Part shown: positions 7,507-17,598 of the stretch, in pieces
Layout of the letters: every line of letters begins with the position of its first letter
Position numbering within the stretch: the stretch's first letter is position 1
DNA from: VXNE01 sp965248075
Lineage (GTDB): Bacteria > Pseudomonadota > Gammaproteobacteria > Pseudomonadales > Azotimanducaceae
NCBI GenBank assembly: GCA_965248075.1
Contig: CBDFIL010000001.1
Span: 868,001-932,000, forward strand
DNA length: 64,000 nucleotides
Direction: 5' to 3'
Program-made: the position numbers and the translations under genes
The notes under the pieces: generated by a model
Database searches by the model: none
Told to the model about the DNA's origin: nothing
What the model saw: only the letters and a program-made list of their open reading frames with translations

Positions 7507-10500
7507 ATGCCCGTCACGACCAGCCGGCCGGGCGCCGAATGTCCACGCAGGCCACGGTCGTACATGGCCGCCGCGTGGGCGGCCGGTGCGGTGAACTCGC
7601 CGGGGCTGGTCGCCTTCACCCGGTAGCGGATCTCGGTCATGCGCTCGTCGAACGCGCCATAGATCACCAGCCGGTCCTCACGCACGTCGCGGTAGTCCCA
7701 GGACCATTGCCCGGAGCGCTCGCGCACCGACTCGGTGACGATCTCGAAGCCGCCGGGCAACAGGTCGGTGACCGCGACATTGGTGACACGACCGCCCTGG
7801 GTGCGGATTCGGAGCCGCACGGTCAGTTCGTCCCCGACGCGAACGCGCTGCACGGGCTCGTCGTCGGCGTCGATGTACGCGCGGCCGACTTCGAGGCCCG
7901 CGGCGAGGGGCCCCGACGGCGCCTCGGCGTCGAAGCCGGATTCGCTGACCGTGTAGTAGACACCGCCTCCTGACGCAGCCTCGATGCGGAGTCGTTCCAC
8001 GCCCACCGCCAGCGATGAGCGCGCAAACGGCCCGGGGGACCGTTGCGGCTCGACCGGTTCGCCGTCACCCTGCGCGACGATCACCGGCGCATCCAATCGG
8101 CCACTCGTCTCCAGGTATCGGTGCATCTCGCCCAGCGCCAGCATCGTGTACGCAGCGGAGAGCGTGTTGAAGCGACTCGCGAATATCGGTTCCACGAGTC
8201 GTTGCACGGTGGCCCCATCGATCTCCGCCATGCGTTCCGGGAAGTGCCGCGCCAGGAGGTATGCGTACTGTGCATCCCGCCCGAGACGCGTGTCGAAGTC
8301 GGTGTCCGGCGCCGCCGACTCCCCCAGCCGATAACCTGCGATCAGCGCGTCGGCGAGGACGTCGTTGCGGAGCAGCGCGTGGCTGGCCGCCATGTAGGCG
8401 CTCACGAGATCGCCGCGCCAGGCGTCGCCAAAACTCGCCTGCAGCGACTCCTGCAGGGCGGTCAGGTAGTTCGTCGTCACCAGGCCGCGCCGCGTCAACA
8501 GGTAGATGGCGTAGGCACGCGTGCGCGCTGCGCCGAGACTCTGGGCGCCCTGCACCCCGTCGGCCTGGGCAAGGCGACCGAGGTAGCTGGCGGTGCGGGC
8601 GTAGATGTCGCCGGGCACCGGCAGCCCGACGTCGCGGGCATCGGTCAGGAAGTGGGTCACATAGACCGAGGCGAACGGCGCGGGTTCGCTCGCGGTCGCC
8701 CAGAAGCGGAATCCGCCGCCGGCATCCTGGCGCGGGCGAAGTCGCGCGACGGTGGCGCCGAACAGGGTCCGGTACTCCTGCGGATCGACGCCGAACGACG
8801 GCGCCCGCAACAACCCGAGCTGGGGAAACGCCTTGCTGACGATCTGCTCTGCGCAGTCGTGCGGGAAGCTGTCGAGGTAGGCCAGCAGCCCGTCCGCGAG
8901 GGCCAACGGACTCGCCGAAGCCGTGACCCGACGATCCGCGAGTCGCTGGCGCAGGCGGCGCGGAAGCTCGACCCGCGCATCGCCGTCGGCGTCGTGACCC
9001 GAGACCACCGTGGTCTCGAACGGTACCGCGGGACGCACCGACATCGTCACCGAGCGGTCGACGGTCGTCTCGCCGACGCGCGCCGTCAGCCTGACCGATG
9101 CCGCGCCCGTTGTTGCGTTGGCACGCAGGCGGAAGGTCGCGCGGCCTTCGCCGCCCTCGGCGACCGTCAGCGTCCCGGCGAGATCGCCAACGCCCGAGAG
9201 CTCGTCCGACACTTCCGCGGCCAGCGCGACTTCCGCCTCGGCGCCTGAACCTTCCAGGTTGTTGGCGACACCGACCGCGAGGTCGAACACATCGCCCGGG
9301 GCTGCCGCCAGCGGCAGGTTCGGGGTCAGCACGATCGGCCCCCGAACCGTCACCGGGACGGCCCGGGCACCGAGCCTCGTGTCGGCGACGCCCACGGCCA
9401 TCACGCGCAGTTCGCCGTTGAAGTAGTCGGGGATCGTGAGGTCCACCTCGCGGGCCTCCGGTCCCGCCTCCAGGAGCCCGAACCAGAACACCACGGGCGG
9501 CTCGGAGCGACGCCGAAAGGGATTGAGGTTGGCGCCCAGCAGCCGCGACATGTCGCCGCCACCCGGCGCCGCCACGCGACGCAGCACGTCGTAGTCCGGC
9601 AGGATCAGGTCGACCATCTGATGGGTCACCACCTGCAGCGCCTTCTTGCGCAGGAACGCGGCCAGCGGATCCGGCGTCGCGTAGTCGGCAACGCGCAGAA
9701 TCCCCTCGTCGACGGCGTACAGGACCACCCGCGAGGGTTCCGAGGTGGCGTATCCGAGGCGCAGGGAGTCGCCGGGACGGATGCGACTCGGTACCTTGAG
9801 ATCTATTCCCAGCTCGCGCGCACCGCGGTCGATGGTGAACGGTGCTACCGCATAGCTCAACGGACTGACGAAGATCTCCTCGGAGTCGATGTCGCGCACG
9901 AAGGCCACGCTCAGATAGGCGTTGCCTTCCAGGTCGCCGGGTACGCCGATGCGTGCCACGGCCCGGTTGGTCTCCGAGCGGAACCACTTGAACGCATGGA
10001 CCCGGTCCCGTTCGATCGTGACGAGACCCGTGCCCGCGTAGGGGGCGGTGATCTCAAGCACGATCTCGTCGCCCGGACGGTACTCGCGCCGGTCGATCCT
10101 GAGATCGAGTTCCGCGTCTCTCTCGAGGTTGCCGGCGACGTTGGCGGCACCGGCTACCGTGAACGTCACCCGGCTCAGCCTGGTGCCCGCGGCGTCGCGG
10201 ATGTCGAGGGCGAAACGCCCCGGTCGGGAAGTCGGCAGAACGTGGCCCACACCATCGGCCGGCAGCGCGAACGGCGTCCGCTCAACCTCGGTCTCCCTGA
10301 CCACGGACTGGTAGGCGAGAGTACCCCTCGGTTGCTTGACCAGGGCCGACACGTAACGCCGCTCGAGGAGCACGGCTTCCAGGCCATCGAGCGCGACGGG
10401 TTCGAGGTCCTCATCGATCGCGAGGAAGCGCACGTTGCGTTCGCCGTTCATTGCGACGAAGTCGAGGTCGCCGTCCGGTTTGTAGCCCAGGAGCGCGTCC

Positions 10501-13256
10501 GCCGGGGACATGAGCGTCGAGGCAAGGGCCTTGACGCCACGCCCGCCGCTCGCCTCGTAGCCCTCGGCGGTCAGCAGGAGCCGGTAGATGCCGTTGTCGT
10601 ATTGGCCCAGGTCGAACGGAAGTTCCGCGACCCCCTCGGCATCGGTGAGCGCCTCTGCCAGGTCGAGCTTCACGGTCTTCAGTGGCGTGTCGGGGTCTCG
10701 GAACGGATCCGTGAACACGAATCCCGCGTGCTCCGGAAAGCTCGGCGACACGGGCGTCAATTCGAGCGCGCCCATGACGCGTCGGCCCTGGGCGGGCGTA
10801 CCGAACAGGTTCTGCAAGGTCACGCGCGCGTGGTGCTCGCCGGGCCCGAGCCATGCGCGCCGAGGCATCTCACGGGTGGTCGACTCCTGCTCCGCCGCAC
10901 GGTCCCGCTCCATGATCGCGGCCCGGATGCGCAAGCGGTCCGGCCGGTACTCCTCCACCTGGAACGAGGCGCCGCCCAGGGGCCGCAAAACGCTCTGGTC
11001 GTCGTCGACGAGATAGACGTGGATGCGGTAGGCGCCGGTCGGCGACTCCGGACGGGTCTCGACGTTCGCGGCAAGCAGCCCGTCGTCCGGCAACCGGATC
11101 CGGGTCCTGAAGATGCGGGTGCCCCGAGGGTCCGCGACCTGAATCTCGATCGGGGTCCCGGGCGCCGGGCCGAAGTCGCCGCGCCTGACGATGCCGAACA
11201 GACGCACCGTTTCGCCCGGCCGGTACAGGCCGCGGTCCGTGTAGACCCCCGCCTTCAGACGCTCGGCGTCGTCGGCACGCACGTGTTCGCCCCCGATGTC
11301 GAACCCCGACCAGACGATGCGACGGTCGGCGCGCCGATAGGGCATGAAAGTCACGTCGCCGTCGTGCCGGACGACGAAGGCGGTGGGCTCACGATCCCGC
11401 TCGAAGTCGGCGGCCGAGGCCAGGCGGGCATGTCCATCGTCGTCGGTGGTGGCGGACAGCACCGCGAGACCGTTCTTGCCGAGGAGTTCCACCGTGGCGC
11501 CCGGCACCGGCTCGCCCGATGCGATCGAGTGCACGAACGCGTGCTGACTGCGGTCGGCGTTCGTCTTGACCAGTAGCCCGAGGTCGGTGACCACCGCCAT
11601 GCGCCGGTCGTAGCTGCCGACGACCTGTTCCGCCTGCGGGTCCCAGCCCTGGACCTTGACGAAGAACAGGCCGCCGGCCGGAAGGTAGGGATCGAGATCC
11701 AGCGTGGCGAAAGTGCGCTCCCGCGGGTGGCCGGGGTTCAGGTCCACGATGCGGCTGGTCAGCCTCGCCAGGTTGTCGGCATCGAACGGGTATCGAAACC
11801 AGGGATCGCGAACATCGCCGCCCGTCTGGCTCGCCAGGTGGTTGATGGACCCCGGCAGAAGCTGCTGGACTTCGACCCTGATCGCCCGCACGCCACGACC
11901 GAAGAACGTGAGCAGGCGACTGCCCGTCAACGGCAGCAGCGCACCGTCCTGGGCGATGGCCGCCTCCTGCGGATACTGCGGGACGCGGACCACCTCGTCG
12001 TACGCGGACCCGAGCACGAAATCACCGGCCGAGACGAGTCCGGAGTCGACGCGCAGGAAGACGAAACGACCCGGCGGTGCATCGAAGCTCACGCTCTGCA
12101 GCATCGCCGCGTCGCGATCGGTGGGATTCACGGCGACTTCCAGTGGCTCGGCCCCGGCCAGCACGGCAGGCGTCACCTCGCTCGGCGACTGCCAGCGGTA
12201 TCGCGCGCGCCGCACGTCGCCGAACTCGTGTTCTTCCGGCAGGAGCCAGGCGCGCAGGTGGCCGCCGAACTCTTCCGTGTTCACCTGATCCGTGAAGGAC
12301 ACCACCGCGGTCTGCAGGGGATCGCCCCGGGCATCCTCGACAATCGAAGCCCCGATGCTCTCGACGCGGAAGTAACTGCCGCGATCCGGCACCCGGACCT
12401 GGGCGCCGAGCCCCTCCTCGAACGTGCCGTGGCCGTTCGCCGGCGCGAGGTCCTCGGCCACGGTAACCGTGACGAAGTGCTCGCGCTCCGGAATCCGCAC
12501 GATGTCCGAGTGCACGTGGGCGGTGCGGTCATGAGGGCCGTATTCGACCCGAAATCCGAGTTGCCCCGGTTCGCCCCGCGGGTCTTCGGAACCCTGCCGG
12601 ATCGACAGACGCACGCGACCTTCGAAGTCCTCCCGCGAAACCGGATGCGAAAAGCCGAAACTCGCCGTGACCCGACGTTCGGCGACGATCTCGGGATGCT
12701 GATAAAACGCCGCATCCGTGACCGAGGCGACGAAGGCGGGCGTCTCGAACGTCACGACCGGGTCCACGAGTTCGACCCCCGGGGCGAACACGGCAGAGGA
12801 TAATCGCACCCGATACGAATGGCCCGCGGGCCAGTCTTCCGACGGCTGGAAGACCAGCCGGTTCTCGGTCGCGAAGTGCCACTCTCCGGGCAGCGGTGGC
12901 GCGAGTGCGACCCCGTCTTCGACGCGTTCGCCGACGAGGTCAAGCCTCGCGGCGGCAAGCTCGGGCGGCGACTCGCCCTCCGCAAAGCCGGTATAGCGGA
13001 AGTCGATACCCAGCGGATCCGGTATCAGCTCGCCGTCCTCGATGCGCGAGATTCCCGGGGGCGCGACGTCAGCCGCGACGCGCAAGGGTTCGGGGAGGGT
13101 CTGCACGTAGAAGTAGACACCGAGCGCCGCCGCGAACACGCTGACCAGGGCCGCCACGCCATACGCGAACCGGCGCAATCCGATACGCCTGAGCCACCTC
13201 GGCGGGACCCACGAGACGTCGCCGACTACGGCCGCAACGAAACGCTTGAACGGCAT
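7503..13256 (-). CDS. yfhM: Bacterial alpha-2-macroglobulin family protein
   Basis: Large periplasmic protease-trap protein (1917 residues), thought to guard the cell wall against invading proteases, working with PBP1C. The N-terminus has one membrane-anchoring helix (FAYGVAALVSVFAAALGVYF). The long series of macroglobulin beta domains is followed by the bait and thioester regions. The thioester motif CAEQ is present at about 1468-1471, so it belongs to the thioester-bearing class and would couple covalently to a trapped protease. I chose ATG 13256 because GGAGAG precedes it; the frame is open 32 codons further upstream without a good start. It overlaps pbpC by 4 bp, indicating translational coupling. 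Confidence 0.93.
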   Translation of the reverse strand: MPFKRFVAAVVGDVSWVPPRWLRRIGLRRFAYGVAALVSVFAAALGVYFYVQTLPEPLRVAADVAPPGISRIEDGELIPDPLGIDFRYTGFAEGESPPELAAARLDLVGERVEDGVALAPPLPGEWHFATENRLVFQPSEDWPAGHSYRVRLSSAVFAPGVELVDPVVTFETPAFVASVTDAAFYQHPEIVAERRVTASFGFSHPVSREDFEGRVRLSIRQGSEDPRGEPGQLGFRVEYGPHDRTAHVHSDIVRIPEREHFVTVTVAEDLAPANGHGTFEEGLGAQVRVPDRGSYFRVESIGASIVEDARGDPLQTAVVSFTDQVNTEEFGGHLRAWLLPEEHEFGDVRRARYRWQSPSEVTPAVLAGAEPLEVAVNPTDRDAAMLQSVSFDAPPGRFVFLRVDSGLVSAGDFVLGSAYDEVVRVPQYPQEAAIAQDGALLPLTGSRLLTFFGRGVRAIRVEVQQLLPGSINHLASQTGGDVRDPWFRYPFDADNLARLTSRIVDLNPGHPRERTFATLDLDPYLPAGGLFFVKVQGWDPQAEQVVGSYDRRMAVVTDLGLLVKTNADRSQHAFVHSIASGEPVPGATVELLGKNGLAVLSATTDDDGHARLASAADFERDREPTAFVVRHDGDVTFMPYRRADRRIVWSGFDIGGEHVRADDAERLKAGVYTDRGLYRPGETVRLFGIVRRGDFGPAPGTPIEIQVADPRGTRIFRTRIRLPDDGLLAANVETRPESPTGAYRIHVYLVDDDQSVLRPLGGASFQVEEYRPDRLRIRAAIMERDRAAEQESTTREMPRRAWLGPGEHHARVTLQNLFGTPAQGRRVMGALELTPVSPSFPEHAGFVFTDPFRDPDTPLKTVKLDLAEALTDAEGVAELPFDLGQYDNGIYRLLLTAEGYEASGGRGVKALASTLMSPADALLGYKPDGDLDFVAMNGERNVRFLAIDEDLEPVALDGLEAVLLERRYVSALVKQPRGTLAYQSVVRETEVERTPFALPADGVGHVLPTSRPGRFALDIRDAAGTRLSRVTFTVAGAANVAGNLERDAELDLRIDRREYRPGDEIVLEITAPYAGTGLVTIERDRVHAFKWFRSETNRAVARIGVPGDLEGNAYLSVAFVRDIDSEEIFVSPLSYAVAPFTIDRGARELGIDLKVPSRIRPGDSLRLGYATSEPSRVVLYAVDEGILRVADYATPDPLAAFLRKKALQVVTHQMVDLILPDYDVLRRVAAPGGGDMSRLLGANLNPFRRRSEPPVVFWFGLLEAGPEAREVDLTIPDYFNGELRVMAVGVADTRLGARAVPVTVRGPIVLTPNLPLAAAPGDVFDLAVGVANNLEGSGAEAEVALAAEVSDELSGVGDLAGTLTVAEGGEGRATFRLRANATTGAASVRLTARVGETTVDRSVTMSVRPAVPFETTVVSGHDADGDARVELPRRLRQRLADRRVTASASPLALADGLLAYLDSFPHDCAEQIVSKAFPQLGLLRAPSFGVDPQEYRTLFGATVARLRPRQDAGGGFRFWATASEPAPFASVYVTHFLTDARDVGLPVPGDIYARTASYLGRLAQADGVQGAQSLGAARTRAYAIYLLTRRGLVTTNYLTALQESLQASFGDAWRGDLVSAYMAASHALLRNDVLADALIAGYRLGESAAPDTDFDTRLGRDAQYAYLLARHFPERMAEIDGATVQRLVEPIFASRFNTLSAAYTMLALGEMHRYLETSGRLDAPVIVAQGDGEPVEPQRSPGPFARSSLAVGVERLRIEAASGGGVYYTVSESGFDAEAPSGPLAAGLEVGRAYIDADDEPVQRVRVGDELTVRLRIRTQGGRVTNVAVTDLLPGGFEIVTESVRERSGQWSWDYRDVREDRLVIYGAFDERMTEIRYRVKATSPGEFTAPAAHAAAMYDRGLRGHSAPGRLVVTGI

Positions 13257-13424
13257 CGCTTTCTCTCCGATGGAGACCGGCTCATCGATCCTTGCAGATT
13301 GAATCGATGCGTCACTCCACCACGATGGCCGGCGGCGTGACGGTTCCAGCATCGCCCAACGGGGCGGCGGTTTCCAGTGTCAGGCAGCTCCGGACAGGGG
13401 GGTGCGGGGAGTGGCAACGAACTC

Positions 13425-14018
13425 CTATTCGTTGGCCACATCGATCTCGGCGACGATGCGCAAGAGGCGTTCGATGTTGTCCGCGTGGTCGGAGACGATC
13501 ACGATGTTGGAGTTCGCCACCGCCGCGACGTGTCCGTATCGAGGGATGAGCGGCCGCAGGATCTCGGCGAGCTCAACGGCGGCGACGTTCCGGGCGGGGA
13601 CCACCCGGGTGACGATGGCCTGCCGCGCCCGGGACAGACCGTCGTCGCCCCCGCCACCGGTCTGCTTGACCAGTGCCGGGTTCTGCACGACGTGCACGAT
13701 GTCGCCGACGGAATAGGCGCCGAAGCCGTGCACGCGGAGCATCGACAGCAGCAGTTCGTACACGCTGACCGGATCGAGTGCCGTGGTCGACACGACGGTG
13801 ACGGTCCCCTGGACCCCCGGGCCAATCACGAACGGCCGCCCCGTGAGCTGCGAGACCTGCGCGACGAACGCACGGATGTCCTGGCCGCGGGCGTCGATCT
13901 CCCAGGTCTGCGCGTCCGCGGCGGACGTCGGCCGGGGCTCCTCGGCGGCCGTCGCCGGTGTCGTCAGGCACCCTCCGGCGACGGCGCATGCCATCGAGAT
14001 CGCTCGCAGGTAGTGCAT
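13425..14018 (-). CDS. Secreted secretin-like N-domain protein (lacks the pore domain)
   Basis: Protein of about 197 residues with a probable signal peptide (MHYLRAISMACAVAGGCL, ending near TPATAA). The mature part matches the N0/N1 domains of GspD/PilQ-type secretins: WEIDARGQDIRAFVAQVSQ with TGRPFVIGPGVQGTVTV, then an N1 repeat with RVVPARNVAAVELAEILRPL and ANSNIVIVSDHADNIERLLR. The beta-barrel secretin domain and any other type II secretion genes are absent. It may be a relic, or a stand-alone periplasmic adapter. The start is uncertain: the frame is open to 14147, but the signal peptide supports 14018. Confidence 0.7.
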   Translation of the reverse strand: MHYLRAISMACAVAGGCLTTPATAAEEPRPTSAADAQTWEIDARGQDIRAFVAQVSQLTGRPFVIGPGVQGTVTVVSTTALDPVSVYELLLSMLRVHGFGAYSVGDIVHVVQNPALVKQTGGGGDDGLSRARQAIVTRVVPARNVAAVELAEILRPLIPRYGHVAAVANSNIVIVSDHADNIERLLRIVAEIDVANE

Positions 14019-14253
14019 GGGGGCTGCTTCTGGCGCTAGGCCGCAAGTCTCTCGCATTTCCGCGCGCCCTGCCCCACCGTGACCCGGTGCCGATGTCATC
14101 GCGGAACAGAATGACGTCCTCCACCGCCAGGGGCAGCCGTAAGCCACGCAATCCGAAGTGCCGTACCGCTCACCATGCGCTGGACAAGGCTGCGCCTTGC
14201 CACGCCCTCGGCGCTCCCCCTACACTCGCCCGCCCCGGGACCGGTGCTCGCGC

Positions 14254-14715
14254 ATGGCCGACGCAGGCGAAACCAGAAACGCGGCGCAGCGCGCCGGTGA
14301 CATGGAGGCGCGCATCGACTGGCGCGAGGGCGCCGCGTTCGATGCCGTGGCCGACAGCGGCCACCCCGTGGCGATCGACGGGCCGCCGGATCTCGGCGGC
14401 CGTAATACCGGGGCTCGGCCCATGGAGTTGATGCTGATGGGCCTCGGCGGCTGCGCGGCGACCGACGTGGTGCATATCCTGCGCAGGGGGCGGGGAACCG
14501 TCTCCAAGTGTGCGGCACGGGTCACGGCGCACCGGGCGGCCACGGATCCCAAGGTGTTCACGGATGTCCACCTGCACTTTGCCGTCGCCGGCGAAAACCT
14601 GACCGAGAGGAAGGTCGCCCGCGCCATCGAGCTCTCGGCCGAAAAGTACTGCTCGGCATCGATCATGCTGCGGCGCGCCGGCGTCGCGATCACCCATGGG
14701 TTCCACCTCGAATGA
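14254..14715 (+). CDS. OsmC family protein
   Basis: Small cytoplasmic peroxidase-fold protein (153 residues). The OsmC pattern is clear: GGRNTGARPMELMLMGLGGCAATDV, with the resolving-type cysteine in 'GLGGCAATD' near residue 68 and a second cysteine in AEKYCSAS near 130. OsmC relatives reduce organic hydroperoxides with a Cys pair; this subgroup (YhfA-like) has no settled substrate. Two starts are possible, 14254 and 14302; the later one gives the N-terminus usual for the family (MEARIDW). Its end overlaps the VOC gene by 20 bp. Confidence 0.85.
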   Translation: MADAGETRNAAQRAGDMEARIDWREGAAFDAVADSGHPVAIDGPPDLGGRNTGARPMELMLMGLGGCAATDVVHILRRGRGTVSKCAARVTAHRAATDPKVFTDVHLHFAVAGENLTERKVARAIELSAEKYCSASIMLRRAGVAITHGFHLE

Positions 14716-15133
14716 CCCCCTCCCGCCCGGCATCGTGACAGGACGACCGCGCCCCACCGCCGGATTACACCACGTGGCATTGCACGCGCGTCGCTTCGAC
14801 GACACCGTGCGGTTCTACAGGGACCTCATGGGCATGGCCATCGAGTGGCAGCCCGACGCGGACAACTGCTACCTCACTTCCGGGACGGACAATCTCGCGT
14901 TGCACCGGGCCACCGGGGAACTCGACGCCGCCGCGCAGCGCCTCGATCATATCGGCTTCATCGTCGACCGGATGGACGACGTCGATGACTGGCACGCCTT
15001 CCTCTCCGAGCGGGACGTGCCGATCGTGCAGTCGCCGAAGACGCATCGCGACGGTGCCCGGAGCTTCTATTGCAGCGACCCCGAGGGGACTGCCGTGCAG
15101 ATCATCTATCACCCACCGCTCAGCCGGGAGTAG
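14696..15133 (+). CDS. VOC family protein (glyoxalase/dioxygenase superfamily)
   Basis: A protein of 145 residues with one VOC fold (paired beta-alpha-beta-beta-beta modules): LHHVALHARRFDDTVRFYRD at the start and LDHIGFIVDRMDDVDDW at mid-protein. The metal-ligand histidine is likely in LHHVAL, the second site in LDHIGF. Such proteins bind a metal and act in glyoxalase, ring-cleavage or resistance reactions; no reaction can be assigned here. ATG 14696 lies inside the end of the OsmC gene; a GTG at 14735 is an alternative. Probably co-transcribed with OsmC. Confidence 0.8.
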   Translation: MGSTSNDPLPPGIVTGRPRPTAGLHHVALHARRFDDTVRFYRDLMGMAIEWQPDADNCYLTSGTDNLALHRATGELDAAAQRLDHIGFIVDRMDDVDDWHAFLSERDVPIVQSPKTHRDGARSFYCSDPEGTAVQIIYHPPLSRE

Positions 15134-15188
15134 CTCGGCCGGGGTCCCCGTCCATCGCCAGTACGGCCTGAACGGCGACCCAGCGGGT

Positions 15189-16273
15189 TCAGTACACCCG
15201 CGGTACGATCCTCCACGGTACCGCTTCCCGGTACCGCTCCCAGAGCGCCCCGTACTTCTCGGCGCAGCGGCGGTCGTCGTCGCGCTCCCGGAAGCCGAGC
15301 AACAGGACGTAGTACAGGACGTACAGCCAGGGACCGACCAGCATCGGCCAGCCGAGTGCGAGCGCGAGGCCGGTCGCCATCAGGATCTCGCCCAGGTAGT
15401 TGACGTGCCGGGACACGCCCCAGAAACCGCCGCAGAGCAGGCTCCGCTCGCCGTCCGAGAGGGCTGTCGGCGCCAGTCCCAGGAACGCGCGGCTCGGGTC
15501 TCGCTTGAAGGCGAATTTCTGTATGTTGGCGCCCCGCGCAAGCGTCCAGCCCGAGAAGAAGACGACCGTCGCCAGCAGCAGGAGCCACGTCGGCGGCTCC
15601 GGGTTCGGCAGGTCCGCGACGGACCAGAGGCCCACGGCGTAGAAGTACGGATACCAGCTCAGGCAGCCCCAGATGAGCTTGAAGCCGACACGCTCGACGA
15701 ACAGGTCGTAGGTATGCAGATGGACCCGTTCCAGGGCTAGATAGTCGAGCACGAACCAGGTGAAGAGGGCGACGTAGAGGACCACGCCGGGCGATGGGTC
15801 GTCGGGATGGATGAGGAAATGGTGGGCTGCGAAGGAGAGCAGGTTGAGTTCCAGGAGGGTGGCCCCGAACGCGTACAGGAACATCTTCGCATCCACGCGC
15901 CCCCTGAACATTCGCGCGGGTTCGAGCGTCGTCCGAGGTAGAACTCGATCAACGGCGAGCGTCCCCCGGCCGGCACTGTCCACACCGCCGCCGCGGAGAC
16001 GAGCAGTCCGAGGACGCACGCACCCGCGGCACCGGACCAGCGATGCTGCCAGAGCCAGTCCCACGGCATGACGCCCGCGTATCCCGCCGCCACCCAGAAG
16101 CCAATGCTCACGACCAGCACCAACGGACCGTTGAGGCGATAGCGCAGCGGCGCGCCGGTCTCCTCGTCCCGGACGTATCCCGCAACGTTCCGGGCCGGGA
16201 GGATGCCCTGCAGGACGAGCATCGCCGCACACATGAGCCAGGGAGCGAAGAAGCCGAGCAACGGGTTCGTCAC
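15189..16273 (-). pseudogene. ERG4/ERG24-family sterol reductase, frameshifted
   Basis: Polytopic membrane reductase of the Delta14/Delta24-sterol reductase family. The C-terminal part carries the family signature: GFWGVSRHVNYLGE, then RERDDDRRCAEKYG and WERYREAVPWRI, ending PRVY. The N-terminal part starts at GTG 16273 in another frame (MTNPLLGFFAPWLM..., then IEFYLGRRSNPR). The two frames should join at about 15910, where NPR should continue into MFRGRVDAKMF, so a frameshift of -1 or +2 separates them. Bacterial members are rare; Coxiella carries eukaryote-like ones. Its start overlaps the stop of the next SDR by 4 bp. Decay and sequencing error are both possible. Confidence 0.75.
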
Positions 16274-17051
16274 GACAGGAACCTCGTGTTCGCGGCCATG
16301 AGCCGCACCGCCGCCCTGCGGGACAACAGACGCCGGATGATCTGCGCGGCGAGCCGATTCACGAGGCCCGGTACGAGGCGTGGCCCCCTTCCAAGCGCAT
16401 CGAGCGTCCGCCCGGCCACCACCTCGGGCGCCAGCATGCCGGGCGCCTGCCGGTCGGTTGCGCGGAGATATCCCGGCGTGGCCATCGCGCCGGCGCAGCA
16501 GACCGTGACGTCGATGCCGTCGTCGGCCAATTCATGCCAGAGTCCTTCGGCCAGGATCGTGTTGAACGCCCTGCCGGCGGCGTAGGTCGCGATGCCCGGG
16601 ACGCCCTGCAGACCCGCAAGCGACGACATCAGCACGACCGCGCCTCGCCCACGGGCGCGCATGCCGGGCAGCAACCTCCGCAGGAAGCGCACCGGTCCGG
16701 CCACGTTCACGTCCATCGCCCGTTCGAGTGCGTCTTCGTCGACGTCCAGGAAGCGACCGACCGGGACGAACGCCGCGTTGTAGACCAGCACGCCGAGTTC
16801 GAGATCTGCCGTCGCCTTCGCAAGCCGGGCGCGAACCCGGGATCCGCCAGATCCCACGCCAGGCAACGTACCTGTACGGCATGGGCCTTGCGCAGTCGGT
16901 CCGCGACTTCCGCGAGCAACGCTTCGCGGCGCGCCAGGAGCACGAGGTGCAGGCCGCGTTCGGCAAGGGTGGACGCGAAGGCCGCACCGAGACCCTCCGA
17001 CGCTCCGGCCACCACGGCCCAGTTGCCGTAGCGCTCCGCGAATCCGGTCAT
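16270..17051 (-). pseudogene. SDR family oxidoreductase, frameshifted
   Basis: Starts at ATG 17051 with a normal SDR N-terminus (NWAVVAGASEGLGAAFAS, cofactor motif GASEGLG). It loses its frame at about 16820-16845 after AWDLADPGFAP. The remainder continues in another frame, with VLVYNAAFVPVG, MSSLAGLQGVPG and the catalytic-type TYAAGRAFN (Tyr present, but the Lys of YxxxK replaced by Arg). Relatives are 'SDR family NAD(P)-dependent oxidoreductases' of about 260 residues, which matches the combined length. It overlaps the sterol-reductase-like gene by 4 bp, so the pair was one operon and both are now interrupted. Confidence 0.75.
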
Positions 17052-17097
17052 GGGTGCGTATGCAATGGAGCGGCAGCGTGCATCCGGTCACCCAACC

Positions 17098-17170
17098 TGG
17101 AACAAACGACGATGGGAGCATAGCCACCGGCGGCGGTTGTTGCATGGAGGGTGGGCGCGGCTGGGCAACT
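17098..17170 (+). repeat. Palindromic interspersed element 'B1' (left half)
   Basis: Starts TGGAACAAACGACG and reaches GGCGGCGGTTGTTGCATGG, then GGCGCGGCTGGGC, where the element stops and a REP unit begins. It matches the left half of the copy at 4502. It lies just upstream of the frameshifted SDR, on the outer side of its start. Confidence 0.7.
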
Positions 17171-17233
17171 GTAGGGGCGACGCTTGTCGTCGCCCGTGCC
17201 AAAGTCGTGCAAGCCCTTGGCGGCGGGACCTTG
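17171..17233 (+). repeat. REP-like palindrome (GTAGGGGCGACG family)
   Basis: GTAGGGGCGACGCTTGTCGTC followed by GCCC forms a near-perfect hairpin (GGGCGAC/GTCGCCC class), and is followed by the spacer motif AGTCGTGCAAGCCCTTGG that recurs beside other copies (31978, 57535). Wedged between elements B1 and B2. Confidence 0.75.
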
Positions 17234-17369
17234 TAGCGCCCCATAGCCGGTCCGGCACTCGCTCGCGAGCTCGCTACGCACCAGCGCGCCTCCGGCCCAG
17301 CCACGCCGTCCTTGCGTGGAAGTTGCACCGGCGGTCACTGCGTTCCCTTGGCGCGACTTCCATGCAAGG
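17234..17369 (-). repeat. Palindromic interspersed element 'B2'
   Basis: Complete copy, read on the minus strand, nearly identical to the copy at 32095-32233. The outer inverted repeat is CCTTGCGTGGAAGT (17310-17323) against ACTTCCATGCAAGG (17356-17369). The shared end (TAGCGCCCCATAGCCGG) is at 17234. Confidence 0.8.
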
Positions 17370-17458
17370 GGCGACGCTTGTCGTCGCCCGTGTCGAAGCC
17401 GTGCATGCCCTCGAGCGCGGGACGGAACAAGCCCGTCCCCTTACATGGAACATCACGT
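17370..17458 (+). repeat. REP-like palindromes
   Basis: A GGCGACGCTTGTCGTCGCCC hairpin, then a spacer with GTCGAAGCCGTGCATGCCC, then CGGGACGGAACAAGCCCGTCCC. Same family as the other REP units. From 17459 to 17598 I see no gene, promoter or further repeat. Confidence 0.7.
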
Positions 17459-17598
17459 AAGCCATTGATTTAACTGGGCCACGAAAAGCGCCTCTACGAG
17501 CCGCTGGCGCGCGTCGCCCCACCCATGCACCCATGAACACCCATGTTCCTTGCATGTCTGCGCGGTGGACCCACCGTGGAAAGCTACAATACCGTCCC

